Assembly (NCBI GenBank): GCA_003132125.1
Contig: PKWT01000238.1
Coordinates: 1 to 7,462 of the forward strand
Direction of reading: 5' to 3'
Length of the DNA stretch: 7,462 nt
DNA from: Micrococcales bacterium
GTDB lineage: Bacteria > Actinomycetota > Actinomycetes > Actinomycetales > Dermatophilaceae
The translations under genes were made by a program, and so were the position numbers. Position 1 is the first letter of the stretch. Each line of letters begins with the position of its first letter. The notes beneath the pieces are model-generated. The model ran no database searches and was not told the origin of the DNA. It saw nothing but the letters and a program-made list of their open reading frames with translations. Shown here one piece after another: positions 1 to 6,117 of this stretch.

Positions 1-8
1 CACATGTA

Positions 9-500
9 ATGACGCGCGGGGTGGTGTTCATTCACTCGACCCCGACTGCGCTGTGCCCTCACATCACCTGGGCGCTGGAGTCGGTGCTCGGTCACCGGGT
101 CGCACTGGAGTGGACCCGTCAACCACTGGGCCCGACCTTGGTGCGCAGCGAGTTGTCCTGGGTGGGCGAAGCCGGCACCGGTGGACGGGTCGCCAGCACG
201 CTGCGCGGCTGGGACAACCTTCGTTACGAGGTGACCGAGGAGCCGAGCGCCGGCAGCGACGGCTCGCGATGGTCACACACGCCGAGCCTGGGGATCCACC
301 ACACCTGGACCTCCGCCAGCGGCGACTCCGTGGTCAACGAAGATCGCCTGAGGGCCGCCATCGCGGTCAGCAAGGGCGACCCGACCGTGCTGGGTCAGGA
401 GCTCGACCTGCTGCTCGGCCGGGCATGGGACAACGAGCTCGAAGCGTTCCGGTATGCCGGTGACGAAGCCACCGTTCGCTGGCTGCACAGGGTGGGCTGA
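9..500 (+). CDS. DUF3145 domain-containing protein (conserved actinobacterial hypothetical)
   Basis: This is a 163-aa protein of unknown function. The N-terminus MTRGVVFIHSTPTALCPHI, the central RGWDNLRYEVTEEPS, the segment with LGIHHTWTSASGD, and the C-terminal AWDNELEAFRYAGDE...VRWLHRVG match what I recall of the DUF3145 family, whose Streptomyces member lies immediately after fabF in the same FAS II locus. The length (about 160 aa) is that of the family, so the gene looks complete although its start is only 8 bases from the window edge. The ATG at 9 gives the family's usual MTRG start; the ATG at 4 runs straight into TAA and is not used. The ribosome binding site lies outside or at the edge of the window. 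I see no signal peptide or membrane segment, so it is probably cytoplasmic. It is transcribed towards accD6 with a 34-bp gap, and I see no clear terminator hairpin there. Conserved linkage suggests, but does not show, a role in lipid metabolism. Confidence 0.9.
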   Translation: MTRGVVFIHSTPTALCPHITWALESVLGHRVALEWTRQPLGPTLVRSELSWVGEAGTGGRVASTLRGWDNLRYEVTEEPSAGSDGSRWSHTPSLGIHHTWTSASGDSVVNEDRLRAAIAVSKGDPTVLGQELDLLLGRAWDNELEAFRYAGDEATVRWLHRVG

Positions 501-534
501 GCCGCCAGAAAATCCGCTCTCGAGCCGTCGGGTC

Positions 535-1986
535 CTACAGCGGGATGTTGCCGTGGTTGCCGCGGCGCTGAGGTGCCTCGGCGATCGCCACAGCCAGGGC
601 GCTGCGCGTTGCTGTGGGCGCGATGATCTCGTCGACCACGCCGATCTCGACCGCGCGCGGCAGACCTCCGGAGAGCACATCGTGTTCGACCGCCAACTCG
701 TTCTCGACCTGTGTGCGGTCCTCTTCGGGGACCTCAGCGAGGCGCCGGCGGTGCAGGATACGCACCGCCGCAACAGCGCCCATGACGGCGACGGTGGCAG
801 TCGGCCACGCGAATACCTTTGTCGCGCCTAGGCATCGGGCGTTCATCGCGATGTACGCACCGCCATACGACTTGCGGGTCACGAGTGTGACGCGCGGAAC
901 GGTGGCTTCGGCAAAGGCGTGCAGGAGCTTGGCGCCACGTCGCACGACGCCGTCCCACTCCTGGCCCACACCGGGCAGGTAGCCGGGGACGTCGACCAGC
1001 ACGATGAGCGGGACACCAAGTGCGTCACACATGCGCACGAAGCGCGCGGCCTTCTCGGCCGAAGATGAGTCGAGACAGCCACCGAGGCGCATCGGGTTGT
1101 TCGCCACGACGCCGACCGTCCGGCCACCGAACCGGCCAAGAGTCGTGGTGATGTTGGGAGCCCACCGGGGGTGCAGCTCGACACTGTTCTCGAGGTCGTC
1201 GAGGACGTTGGCGATCAGCGGGTGCACGTCATAGGCACGCCGTGCCGACTCCGGGAACGTCTCGGCGAGGTCGCGATCGGTCACTGAGCTCACGTCAAGC
1301 GTGCCCTGGTCAGCCAGCAGGGAACAGAGCAGCTGGCCGCGTTCGTAGGCCGCCTCGGTCGTCTCGGTCACGATGTGGACGACGCCGGAACGACGCCCGT
1401 GCGGCTCCGGTCCGCCGAGTCGCAGCGCGTCGACGTTCTCGCCGGTGACCGAGCGCACGACGTCGGGGCCGGTTACAAAGATGCGCCCGTCCGGGCCGAG
1501 GATGACGATGTCGGTCAATGCCGGGCCGTATGCCGCGCCGCCGGCGGCAGCGCCGATGACGATGGAGATCTGCGGGATCTTGCCCGAGGCGTGCGTCATG
1601 ATCGCGAAGACCTCGCCGACCGCGTGAAGTGACACGACGCCTTCGGCCAGCCGGGCGCCACCGGAGTGCCAGATGCCCACGATCGGCACCTTGTCGGTCA
1701 AGGCGCGTTCGTAGGCCACCAGGATCGCCTTGCAGCCGGCAAAGCCCATCGCGCCACCCTGGATGGTCGCGTCGGAGCAGTAGGCAACGACCGGGGTGCC
1801 GCGCACCTTGCCCACGGCGCAGAGGATGCCGCTGGTGTCCTCTGCGGTGATCAGCTCGATTGCGCCGTCGTCGAAGAACGCTGCGAGACGCTTGCGCGGG
1901 TTGCGGGGGTCGTTCTCCCTGTCGATCTTGGGCCTGGTCGCGGCAACCGCCTTCTCGGCCGCGGGGCTGGGCATGCGGGTGCTCAT
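535..1986 (-). CDS. accD6: Acyl-CoA carboxylase carboxyltransferase (beta) subunit, AccD6-like
   Basis: This 483-aa protein is the carboxyltransferase half of acetyl/propionyl-CoA carboxylase. It moves CO2 from carboxybiotin on a separate alpha subunit to acyl-CoA and so makes malonyl-CoA for FAS II. Two crotonase-like halves are visible. The N-terminal half has the oxyanion-hole motif WHSGGARLAEG (residues 106-116) and GAAAGGAAYGPAL (145-157). The C-terminal half has LVDVPGYLPG (330-339) and the second oxyanion motif RKSYGGAYIAMN (371-382), followed by GATKVFAWPTA (387-397). The family-typical GNIPL ends the protein. The MNARCLGATKVFAWP stretch and the place at the end of a FAS II operon resemble mycobacterial AccD6 more than PccB or AccD5. 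No biotin carboxylase, BCCP or epsilon subunit gene is present in the window. Its ATG overlaps the fabF stop by one base (TGATG) with no good Shine-Dalgarno, which points to translational coupling. A second ATG at codon 5 is possible but less likely. Confidence 0.93.
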   Translation of the reverse strand: MSTRMPSPAAEKAVAATRPKIDRENDPRNPRKRLAAFFDDGAIELITAEDTSGILCAVGKVRGTPVVAYCSDATIQGGAMGFAGCKAILVAYERALTDKVPIVGIWHSGGARLAEGVVSLHAVGEVFAIMTHASGKIPQISIVIGAAAGGAAYGPALTDIVILGPDGRIFVTGPDVVRSVTGENVDALRLGGPEPHGRRSGVVHIVTETTEAAYERGQLLCSLLADQGTLDVSSVTDRDLAETFPESARRAYDVHPLIANVLDDLENSVELHPRWAPNITTTLGRFGGRTVGVVANNPMRLGGCLDSSSAEKAARFVRMCDALGVPLIVLVDVPGYLPGVGQEWDGVVRRGAKLLHAFAEATVPRVTLVTRKSYGGAYIAMNARCLGATKVFAWPTATVAVMGAVAAVRILHRRRLAEVPEEDRTQVENELAVEHDVLSGGLPRAVEIGVVDEIIAPTATRSALAVAIAEAPQRRGNHGNIPL

Positions 1987-3236
1987 CAGATGCTGCGAAT
2001 GGTCAGCGCCACGTTGTGGCCACCGAACCCGAACGAGTTGTTCAGGGCCGCGATGTCGCCGACCGGAAGCATGCGGTGCGCGCCGTGGACGACGTCGAGG
2101 GAGACCTCGGGGTCGAAGTTCTCGAGGTTGATCGTGGCGGGGGCCAGCCGGTGGTGGACAGCAAGGATGGTGAGGATGGTCTCGAGCGCACCGGCGGCGC
2201 CGAGCAGGTGGCCCGTCATCGACTTGGTTGCGCTCACCGCCATGTGATCGGCGTCGTCACCGAAGGCAAGGCGTATGGCGTTGGACTCGGCGATGTCACC
2301 AACCGGCGTTGACGTGGCGTGGGCGTTGATGTGGACGATGTCCTTGGGCGAGAGCCCGGCGCTCGACACGGCTTCGAGCATCGCGCGGGATGCGCCGGCG
2401 CCCACGGGGTCTGGTGCTGCGATGTGGTACGCGTCCGAGGTCATGCCCATCCCGGACACCTCGGCGTATATCCGTGCACCGCGTGCTTTGGCATGCGCCT
2501 CGGTCTCCAGCACGACCACCGCGGCGCCCTCGCCCAGCACGAACCCGTCGCGGCCCGTGTCGTAGGGACGTGAGGCACCCTCGGGATCGTCGTTGCGGGT
2601 GGACAGGGCCTGCATCGCTGCGAAGCCGGCGATCGGCATGGGGTGCATCGCAGCCTCTGTGCCGCCGGCGACGACGACATCGGCGCGGCCGCTGCGGATC
2701 ATCTGCACGGCGAGGCCGATGGCCTCTGCTCCGGAGGCGCAGGCGCTCACCGGCGTGTGCGTCCCGGCGCGGGCGCCGAGCTCGATGGACACTGCCGCGG
2801 CCGGGCCGTTGGGCATCAGCATGGGCACGGCCAAGGGGAAGACGCGGCGAACGCCCTTCTCCCTCAAGGTGTCCCACTGGTCCAGAAGTGTGTTGACTCC
2901 ACCGATGCCGGAGCCCATGACGACGCCAATACGCTCCGGCTCAACCTGCGGTGTGCCCGCGTCGGCCCACGCCTCGCGGGCGGCAACCAGACCGTACTGG
3001 CCTGCTGGGTCGAGGCGCCGGGCCTCGACCCTGCCCAGGACCTCGAGGGGAGACTGCTTGATCGTGGCCGCAAACTTCACCGGGAGCTGATAGGTCTCGA
3101 CCCACTCGAACGGCATGGTGCGCACACCTGATACGCCGTCCAGGATCGCAGCCCAGGTCTCGGCGACAGTGCCTCCGACGGGGCTGGTAGCGCCCAGACC
3201 GGTCACGACGATGCGTTGCTCGTTGTTAGGGGTCAT
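1986..3236 (-). CDS. fabF: 3-oxoacyl-[acyl-carrier-protein] synthase II (KAS II)
   Basis: This 416-aa cytoplasmic thiolase-fold enzyme does the decarboxylative condensation of malonyl-ACP with a growing acyl-ACP. The nucleophile is Cys166 in TPVSACASGAEA. The two catalytic histidines are His306 in INAHATSTPVGD and His343 in SMTGHLLGAAG, with the conserved Lys338 just before. The gating loop GFGG near the C-terminus (NNSFGFGGHN, 399-408) is intact. N-terminal RIVVTGLGATSPVG (8-21) is the usual family start, and the length is typical of KAS II/KasA. The ATG is preceded by AAGGAG with an 11-base spacing, slightly long. There is one KAS II gene here, unlike the kasA-kasB pair of mycobacteria. The gene follows acpP after a 197-bp structured spacer and runs into accD6 by a TGATG overlap. 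Confidence 0.97.
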   Translation of the reverse strand: MTPNNEQRIVVTGLGATSPVGGTVAETWAAILDGVSGVRTMPFEWVETYQLPVKFAATIKQSPLEVLGRVEARRLDPAGQYGLVAAREAWADAGTPQVEPERIGVVMGSGIGGVNTLLDQWDTLREKGVRRVFPLAVPMLMPNGPAAAVSIELGARAGTHTPVSACASGAEAIGLAVQMIRSGRADVVVAGGTEAAMHPMPIAGFAAMQALSTRNDDPEGASRPYDTGRDGFVLGEGAAVVVLETEAHAKARGARIYAEVSGMGMTSDAYHIAAPDPVGAGASRAMLEAVSSAGLSPKDIVHINAHATSTPVGDIAESNAIRLAFGDDADHMAVSATKSMTGHLLGAAGALETILTILAVHHRLAPATINLENFDPEVSLDVVHGAHRMLPVGDIAALNNSFGFGGHNVALTIRSI

Positions 3237-3247
3237 TGGCGGTTCTG

Positions 3248-3253
3248 CTCCTT
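3248..3253 (-). promoter_or_regulatory. Ribosome binding site of fabF
   Basis: The minus strand reads AAGGAG here, 11 bases before the fabF ATG. This is longer than the 8-base spacing seen at acpP and fabH, so initiation may be a little weaker. The site supports translation of fabF independent of acpP, which ends about 200 bases upstream. Confidence 0.75.
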
Positions 3254-3290
3254 GCGTTCAGGGGATCCGGGGGCACGGGTGCGGTCCGGT

Positions 3291-3338
3291 GAGTACGGCA
3301 TACGGCGGTCGGCTGAGTGCGGCATACGGCGGTCAGCA
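3291..3338. repeat. Tandem 24-bp direct repeat in the acpP-fabF spacer
   Basis: Two adjacent 24-bp units (3291-3314 and 3315-3338) are identical at 21 of 24 positions. They share the core CGGCATACGGCGGTC. Bases 3281-3290 look like part of a degenerate third copy (8 of 10 match the end of a unit). The repeat lies in the transcribed spacer between the acpP stop and the fabF ribosome binding site. No convincing gene covers it: the only frame open through it on the minus strand starts with a GTG inside the hairpin arm and has no ribosome binding site. Its role is unknown; it may be simple tandem duplication or a protein/RNA binding element. Confidence 0.8.
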
Positions 3339-3386
3339 GGATGGTTGCGGGGAGCTGCACTGTCCACGATTCAGGTGGGGTTTGCC

Positions 3387-3423
3387 GTGGTGCGTGGCAA
3401 CCGATCGGGCCCCCACGCACCAC
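3387..3423 (-). terminator. Strong stem-loop just downstream of acpP (partial terminator, attenuator or mRNA-stabilising hairpin)
   Basis: Arms GTGGTGCGTGG (3387-3397) and CCACGCACCAC (3413-3423) form a perfect 11-bp stem. The 15-base loop contains the palindromes CCGATCGG and GGGCCC. The hairpin begins 15 bases after the acpP stop codon. No T-run follows in the direction of transcription (the minus strand continues GGCAAACCCCACC), so it is not a classic intrinsic terminator. High-GC actinobacteria can use hairpins without a U-tract, and a 3' hairpin can also protect an upstream message from 3'-5' exonucleases. Either would give more ACP than FabF from one operon. The structure is seen directly; the function is inferred. 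Confidence 0.6.
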
Positions 3424-3438
3424 AACGGACAGGCAGGG

Positions 3439-3690
3439 TCAGACCTGCGCGCCGGCGATGAAGCTCACTGCGTCGCGGACCGTCTTGAGGTTCTTGACCT
3501 CGTCGTCGGGGATACGGACGCCGAACTTCTCCTCGGCATTGACGACGATGGTCATCATCGACAGCGAGTCGATGTCGAGGTCGTCGGTGAAGGACTTGTC
3601 GAACTGGACCGAGGCGGTGTCGAGACCAGTCTCTTCGTTGACGATCTCGGCGAGACCTTCGAGGATTGTCTGCTCAGTGAGGGTGGCCAT
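3439..3690 (-). CDS. acpP: Acyl carrier protein
   Basis: This 83-aa acidic protein carries growing acyl chains on a 4'-phosphopantetheine arm during FAS II. The attachment site is Ser42 in the family motif DDLDIDSLSMMTIV. The four-helix ACP pattern is complete: helix I at the N-terminus (TILEGLAEIVNEETGL), helix II from DSL, then EEKFGVRIPDDEVKNLKTVRDAV. Length is normal for a bacterial ACP and lacks the long C-terminal tail of mycobacterial AcpM. The ATG has a strong AAGGAG 8 bases upstream. It sits between fabH (86-bp gap) and fabF (197-bp gap), and a strong hairpin follows its stop, which fits the need for much more ACP than enzyme. Activation requires a phosphopantetheinyl transferase (AcpS) encoded elsewhere. 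Confidence 0.98.
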   Translation of the reverse strand: MATLTEQTILEGLAEIVNEETGLDTASVQFDKSFTDDLDIDSLSMMTIVVNAEEKFGVRIPDDEVKNLKTVRDAVSFIAGAQV

Positions 3691-3698
3691 GGTGTGAA

Positions 3699-3704
3699 CT
3701 CCTT
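3699..3704 (-). promoter_or_regulatory. Strong ribosome binding site of acpP
   Basis: The minus strand reads AAGGAG, 8 bases before the acpP ATG. It is the best Shine-Dalgarno match with optimal spacing in the operon, in keeping with high ACP synthesis. Confidence 0.85.
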
Positions 3705-3776
3705 GTTGTCGCGGTTCTTGGGGACCTACGTGTGGAACTGTCTGACCCGAATGGCCCGTCGGGACTGCGGGAGCTT

Positions 3777-4796
3777 TCAGGGCAGGACGACAACTTGTGC
3801 GGCGTAGACGAGCCCGGCGCCGAACCCGATCTGCAGGGCCAGGCCGCCGTGCGGCGCTTCACCGGAGTCGAGCATCCGCTGGGTGGCGAGGGGGATCGAT
3901 GCCGCTGAGGTGTTGCCGGTCTCGGCGATGTCGCGGGCGACCGCAACGTGGTCAGGCAGCTTGAGCTTCTTGACCAAGGCGTCGATGATGCGCATGTTGG
4001 CCTGGTGGGGGATGAAGGCGTCGAGGTCTTCGGCCTTGATGCCTGCCTGGTCGAGCGCTGCCTGCGCAATGGGTGCCATGGCCGTGACTGCCCAGCGGAA
4101 GACTTCTGGCCCCTCCATGGTGATCGCCGGCCAGTCGATGTCGCCGTCGCGCACCTCGATCCAGGAGTTGCGCTGCGAGATCGTCTTCCACTTGGAGCCG
4201 TCAGAACCCCACACCGTCGGGCCGATCCCGGGGACGTCCGCGGGACCGACGATCGAGGCGCCGGCGCCGTCGCCGAAGATGAACGCCGAGCCACGATCGG
4301 TCTTGTCGGTGAAGTCGGACAGCTTCTCGACGCCGATCACGAGGACGAACTCGGCGCTGCCACCTCGGACCATGTCGTTGGCCAGCGCAATGCCGTGGCA
4401 GTAGCCCGCGCAGGCCGCGGAGATATCGAACGCCACAGCGGCGTTGGCGCCGATGCGCTCAGCAACGATCGGAGCGGCGCCCGGTGTCTGGTACGGGTGG
4501 GTGACCGTGGCGACGATGACGGTGCTGATCTGCGAAGCCGTGAGGCCTGCTGACCGGAGCGCCTCGTTCGCAGCGGCGGCCGCCATATCGACCACAGTCT
4601 CGTCAGCGGCCGCAAAACGACGCGTGATGATGCCCGAGCGCTCACGGATCCACTGGTCGGAGGAGTCGATGTGCTCGCAGATCTCCTCGTTGGTGACCAC
4701 ACGCTCAGGCCGGTATCCGCCAACGCCCCAGATGCGGGAGTAAGCGGCTCCGGTCGTGGTGGTCAGGGTCCTGCGTTGCTGGGGAATCGTTGTCAT
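3777..4796 (-). CDS. fabH: 3-oxoacyl-[acyl-carrier-protein] synthase III (KAS III)
   Basis: This 339-aa enzyme starts FAS II by condensing an acyl-CoA primer with malonyl-ACP. The Cys-His-Asn triad is Cys129 in FDISAACAGY, His264 in FIPHQANMRI and Asn295 in AETGNTSAAS. The conserved DSSDQWIRERSGI (44-56), GDGAGASIVG (175-184) and C-terminal GFGAGLVYAA (324-333) are all present. Actinobacterial FabH often accepts branched primers, but substrate choice cannot be read safely from this sequence. The ATG is preceded by GGAG at 8 bases. About 18 residues precede the IWGVGGYRPERVV core, which is normal for actinobacterial homologues. The fabD stop is 50 bases upstream, and the fabD frame reads on from that stop to a TGA that overlaps the fabH ATG (ATGA). 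An 86-bp spacer without clear signals separates it from acpP. Confidence 0.97.
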   Translation of the reverse strand: MTTIPQQRRTLTTTTGAAYSRIWGVGGYRPERVVTNEEICEHIDSSDQWIRERSGIITRRFAAADETVVDMAAAAANEALRSAGLTASQISTVIVATVTHPYQTPGAAPIVAERIGANAAVAFDISAACAGYCHGIALANDMVRGGSAEFVLVIGVEKLSDFTDKTDRGSAFIFGDGAGASIVGPADVPGIGPTVWGSDGSKWKTISQRNSWIEVRDGDIDWPAITMEGPEVFRWAVTAMAPIAQAALDQAGIKAEDLDAFIPHQANMRIIDALVKKLKLPDHVAVARDIAETGNTSAASIPLATQRMLDSGEAPHGGLALQIGFGAGLVYAAQVVVLP

Positions 4797-4804
4797 GTGG
4801 TGGG

Positions 4805-4808
4805 CTCC
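4805..4808 (-). promoter_or_regulatory. Ribosome binding site of fabH, overlapping a five-codon upstream frame
   Basis: The minus strand reads GGAG 8 bases before the fabH ATG. The same bases are part of ATGGAG, the start of a possible five-codon frame (MEPTT) whose TGA overlaps the fabH ATG as ATGA. That frame is in phase with the fabD frame beyond its stop codon. Confidence 0.6.
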
Positions 4809-4810
4809 AT

Positions 4811-4846
4811 GGTGTTCAGTTGCTCGACCTTGTTCAGCTGCTCGAC
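4811..4846 (-). repeat. Tandem 18-bp direct repeat immediately after the fabD stop codon
   Basis: Two adjacent 18-bp units lie directly after the fabD TGA: GTCGAGCAGCTGAACAAG (4829-4846) and GTCGAGCAACTGAACACC (4811-4828). They match at 15 of 18 positions, and at 15 of 16 over the first 16 bases. In phase with fabD they would encode VEQLNK and VEQLNT. The repeat fills most of the 50-bp fabD-fabH gap. It may be relic coding sequence or a local duplication. Confidence 0.8.
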
Positions 4847-6028
4847 TCAGGAATGGGTGGGGTGCAGCCGCAGGAGAGGTTGACCGGGGGAGACGGGGTC
4901 ACCGTCTTCGACCAGCCACTCGATGACTTGGCCGCCGTGGGGTGCGGTGACGTCAAACGTGTCCCGCAGGGTGTTCACGGCAGCGACCACGGAGCCGGGA
5001 ACCACGGTGGCGCCAGGCTCGGAACGGGTGAATCTGACAACGCCCTTGGCCGGTGCGATGACCAAGCGCCAGGTGGGGCTGTCGGCGATCTGGTTGGGCT
5101 GTCCGTGCTCACGCACCATGCGGTGGGCCGCGGAGAGCTGGTCGGGAGACTTGAGAGCCAGGACCTCTACGCCCGGAAGTCCCCGCTTGGCCAGGTTGGC
5201 CAATGCCCCGGCCGGCGGGATCTCGATCAGGCCGGTGACCCCGAGGTCCTTGAACGTCTCCATGCAGAGGTCCCAGCGGACCGGGCTGCTGATCTGGGTC
5301 ACCAGGCGGTTGAGAACCTCGCGACCGCTGTGCACCACCGTCCCGTCCCGGTTGGACACCAGACGAGAGCGGCTGTCGTGGGTGGAGATCGCGCGAGCCA
5401 TGTCACCCATCCGCTTGACGGCCGAGGCCATGTGCTCGGTGTGGAAGGCTCCGGCAACCTGCAGCGGGATCACACGTGCCTTGGCGGGTGGGTCCGCGCT
5501 CAGTGCCGCGAGCTGCTCCAAGGTGCCGGCGGCCACGATCTGCCCTCCGCCGTTGTTGTTTGCGGCGGTGAGGCCGTGCCTGAGCAGGGTCTGTTCCACG
5601 TCGTCCTTGTCGCCGCCCAGGATGGCGCTCATGCCCGTGGCGCTCACCGCGCTCGCCTCTGCCATGAGCTGCCCGCGCTCGCGGACCAGGACCATGGCCT
5701 GCTCGGCGCTGATGACGCCGGCTGCGGCTGCCGCGGTGATCTCGCCGACCGAGTGCCCGGCGCCACCGGCAACCAGGCGGAAACCGTCCGCTGGGTGCTC
5801 GAACAAGGCAAGCAGCGAGATGAGACCCGCGCCGACGATCAGTGGCTGCGCGACGGCGGTGTCCCTGATCGTCTCGGCATCGGACTCGGTGCCGTGCTTG
5901 ACCAGGTCGAGGCCGGCGACGGTAGAAAGCCACTGCATACGGTCGCGGAAGCCGGACAGCTCGAGCCAGGGCGCGAGGAAGCCGGGGGTCTGGGAGCCCT
6001 GTCCAGGGCAGACGATGACGAGCACCAC
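4847..6028 (-). CDS. fabD: [Acyl-carrier-protein] S-malonyltransferase with a C-terminal biotinyl/lipoyl-like domain
   Basis: This 393-aa enzyme moves malonyl from CoA to ACP. The N-terminal PGQGSQTPGFL (8-18) is the family hallmark. The nucleophile is Ser93 in GHSVGE, Arg118 (VRERG) should bind the malonyl carboxylate, and His196 in AGAFHTEHM completes the dyad. NNNGGGQIVAAG (157-168) and QISSPVRWD (245-253) are also conserved. The transferase seems to end near residue 300. Residues about 320-390 look like a second, small beta-barrel domain similar to biotinyl domains, with APHGGQVIEWLVEDGDPVSPGQPLLRL (362-388, read in two halves around DGDPV). At the place of the EAMKM biotinylation motif it has NTLRD, so Arg355 replaces the modified lysine. 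The first GTG directly follows an in-frame TAA. The second GTG, one codon on, has the better 8-base spacing to GAGG and gives the family-like MLVIV start, so translation may begin at 6025. fabD is the first FAS gene after fasR. Confidence 0.96.
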   Translation of the reverse strand: MVLVIVCPGQGSQTPGFLAPWLELSGFRDRMQWLSTVAGLDLVKHGTESDAETIRDTAVAQPLIVGAGLISLLALFEHPADGFRLVAGGAGHSVGEITAAAAAGVISAEQAMVLVRERGQLMAEASAVSATGMSAILGGDKDDVEQTLLRHGLTAANNNGGGQIVAAGTLEQLAALSADPPAKARVIPLQVAGAFHTEHMASAVKRMGDMARAISTHDSRSRLVSNRDGTVVHSGREVLNRLVTQISSPVRWDLCMETFKDLGVTGLIEIPPAGALANLAKRGLPGVEVLALKSPDQLSAAHRMVREHGQPNQIADSPTWRLVIAPAKGVVRFTRSEPGATVVPGSVVAAVNTLRDTFDVTAPHGGQVIEWLVEDGDPVSPGQPLLRLHPTHS

Positions 6029-6033
6029 TTAAG

Positions 6034-6037
6034 CCTC
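6034..6037 (-). promoter_or_regulatory. Ribosome binding site of fabD, bearing on the GTG GTG start
   Basis: The minus strand reads GCGAGGCTTAA then GTG GTG. From GAGG the spacing is 5 bases to the first GTG and 8 to the second. The 8-base spacing equals that of fabH and acpP, so the second GTG (base 6025) is probably the main start. Confidence 0.55.
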
Positions 6038-6076
6038 GCGCCTGAGCCGTGATCATGTTGTGACCGACCGACACCA

Positions 6077-6082
6077 ACTATC
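6077..6082 (-). promoter_or_regulatory. Weak candidate -10 element for the fabD operon
   Basis: The minus strand reads GATAGT, matching TATAAT at 4 of 6 positions, about 50 bases before the fabD start. With a 17-base spacer the -35 would fall at 6100-6105 (AGGAAC), inside palindrome 1, with no TTGACA likeness. A promoter lacking a good -35 but overlapping an operator would suit an activator such as FasR. Promoter placement is uncertain, and fasR read-through is an alternative. Confidence 0.25.
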
Positions 6083-6091
6083 GCGACTCCA

Positions 6092-6110
6092 TTTGGAGGG
6101 TTCCTCCAAA
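6092..6110. promoter_or_regulatory. Palindrome 1 upstream of fabD: candidate FasR operator
   Basis: TTTGGAGG-GTT-CCTCCAAA is a perfect 8-bp inverted repeat with a 3-base centre, in the fasR-fabD spacer. No T-run follows on the minus strand, so it does not look like an intrinsic terminator for fasR. FasR of Streptomyces and MabR of Mycobacterium, its relatives, are known to bind just upstream of fabD. A second near-copy lies 26 bp away, which fits an oligomeric regulator. Confidence 0.7.
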
Positions 6111-6117
6111 AGACTCG

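Noticed and set aside
501..534. Bidirectional terminator between the DUF3145 gene and accD6
   Set aside because: The 34-bp gap shows only a short CTCGAG palindrome and no stem-loop followed by a T-run.
3291..3338. CRISPR-like repeat
   Set aside because: The two units are directly adjacent with no spacer, and no cas genes are present.
3226..3423. 65-codon minus-strand frame filling the acpP-fabF spacer, with an 8-residue repeat TAVCRTQP/TAVCRTHR
   Set aside because: It begins with GTG inside the hairpin arm, has no Shine-Dalgarno and shows no recognisable family. The peptide repeat only reflects the 24-bp DNA repeat.
4790..6052. Long plus-strand open frame of 420 codons opposite fabD
   Set aside because: It is the antisense shadow of a clear fabD gene in GC-rich DNA. 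The translation has no recognisable domain and a composition typical of shadow frames.
6092..6110. Intrinsic terminator of fasR
   Set aside because: The stem is perfect but no T-run follows on the minus strand, and a near-copy 26 bp away makes a protein-binding site more likely.
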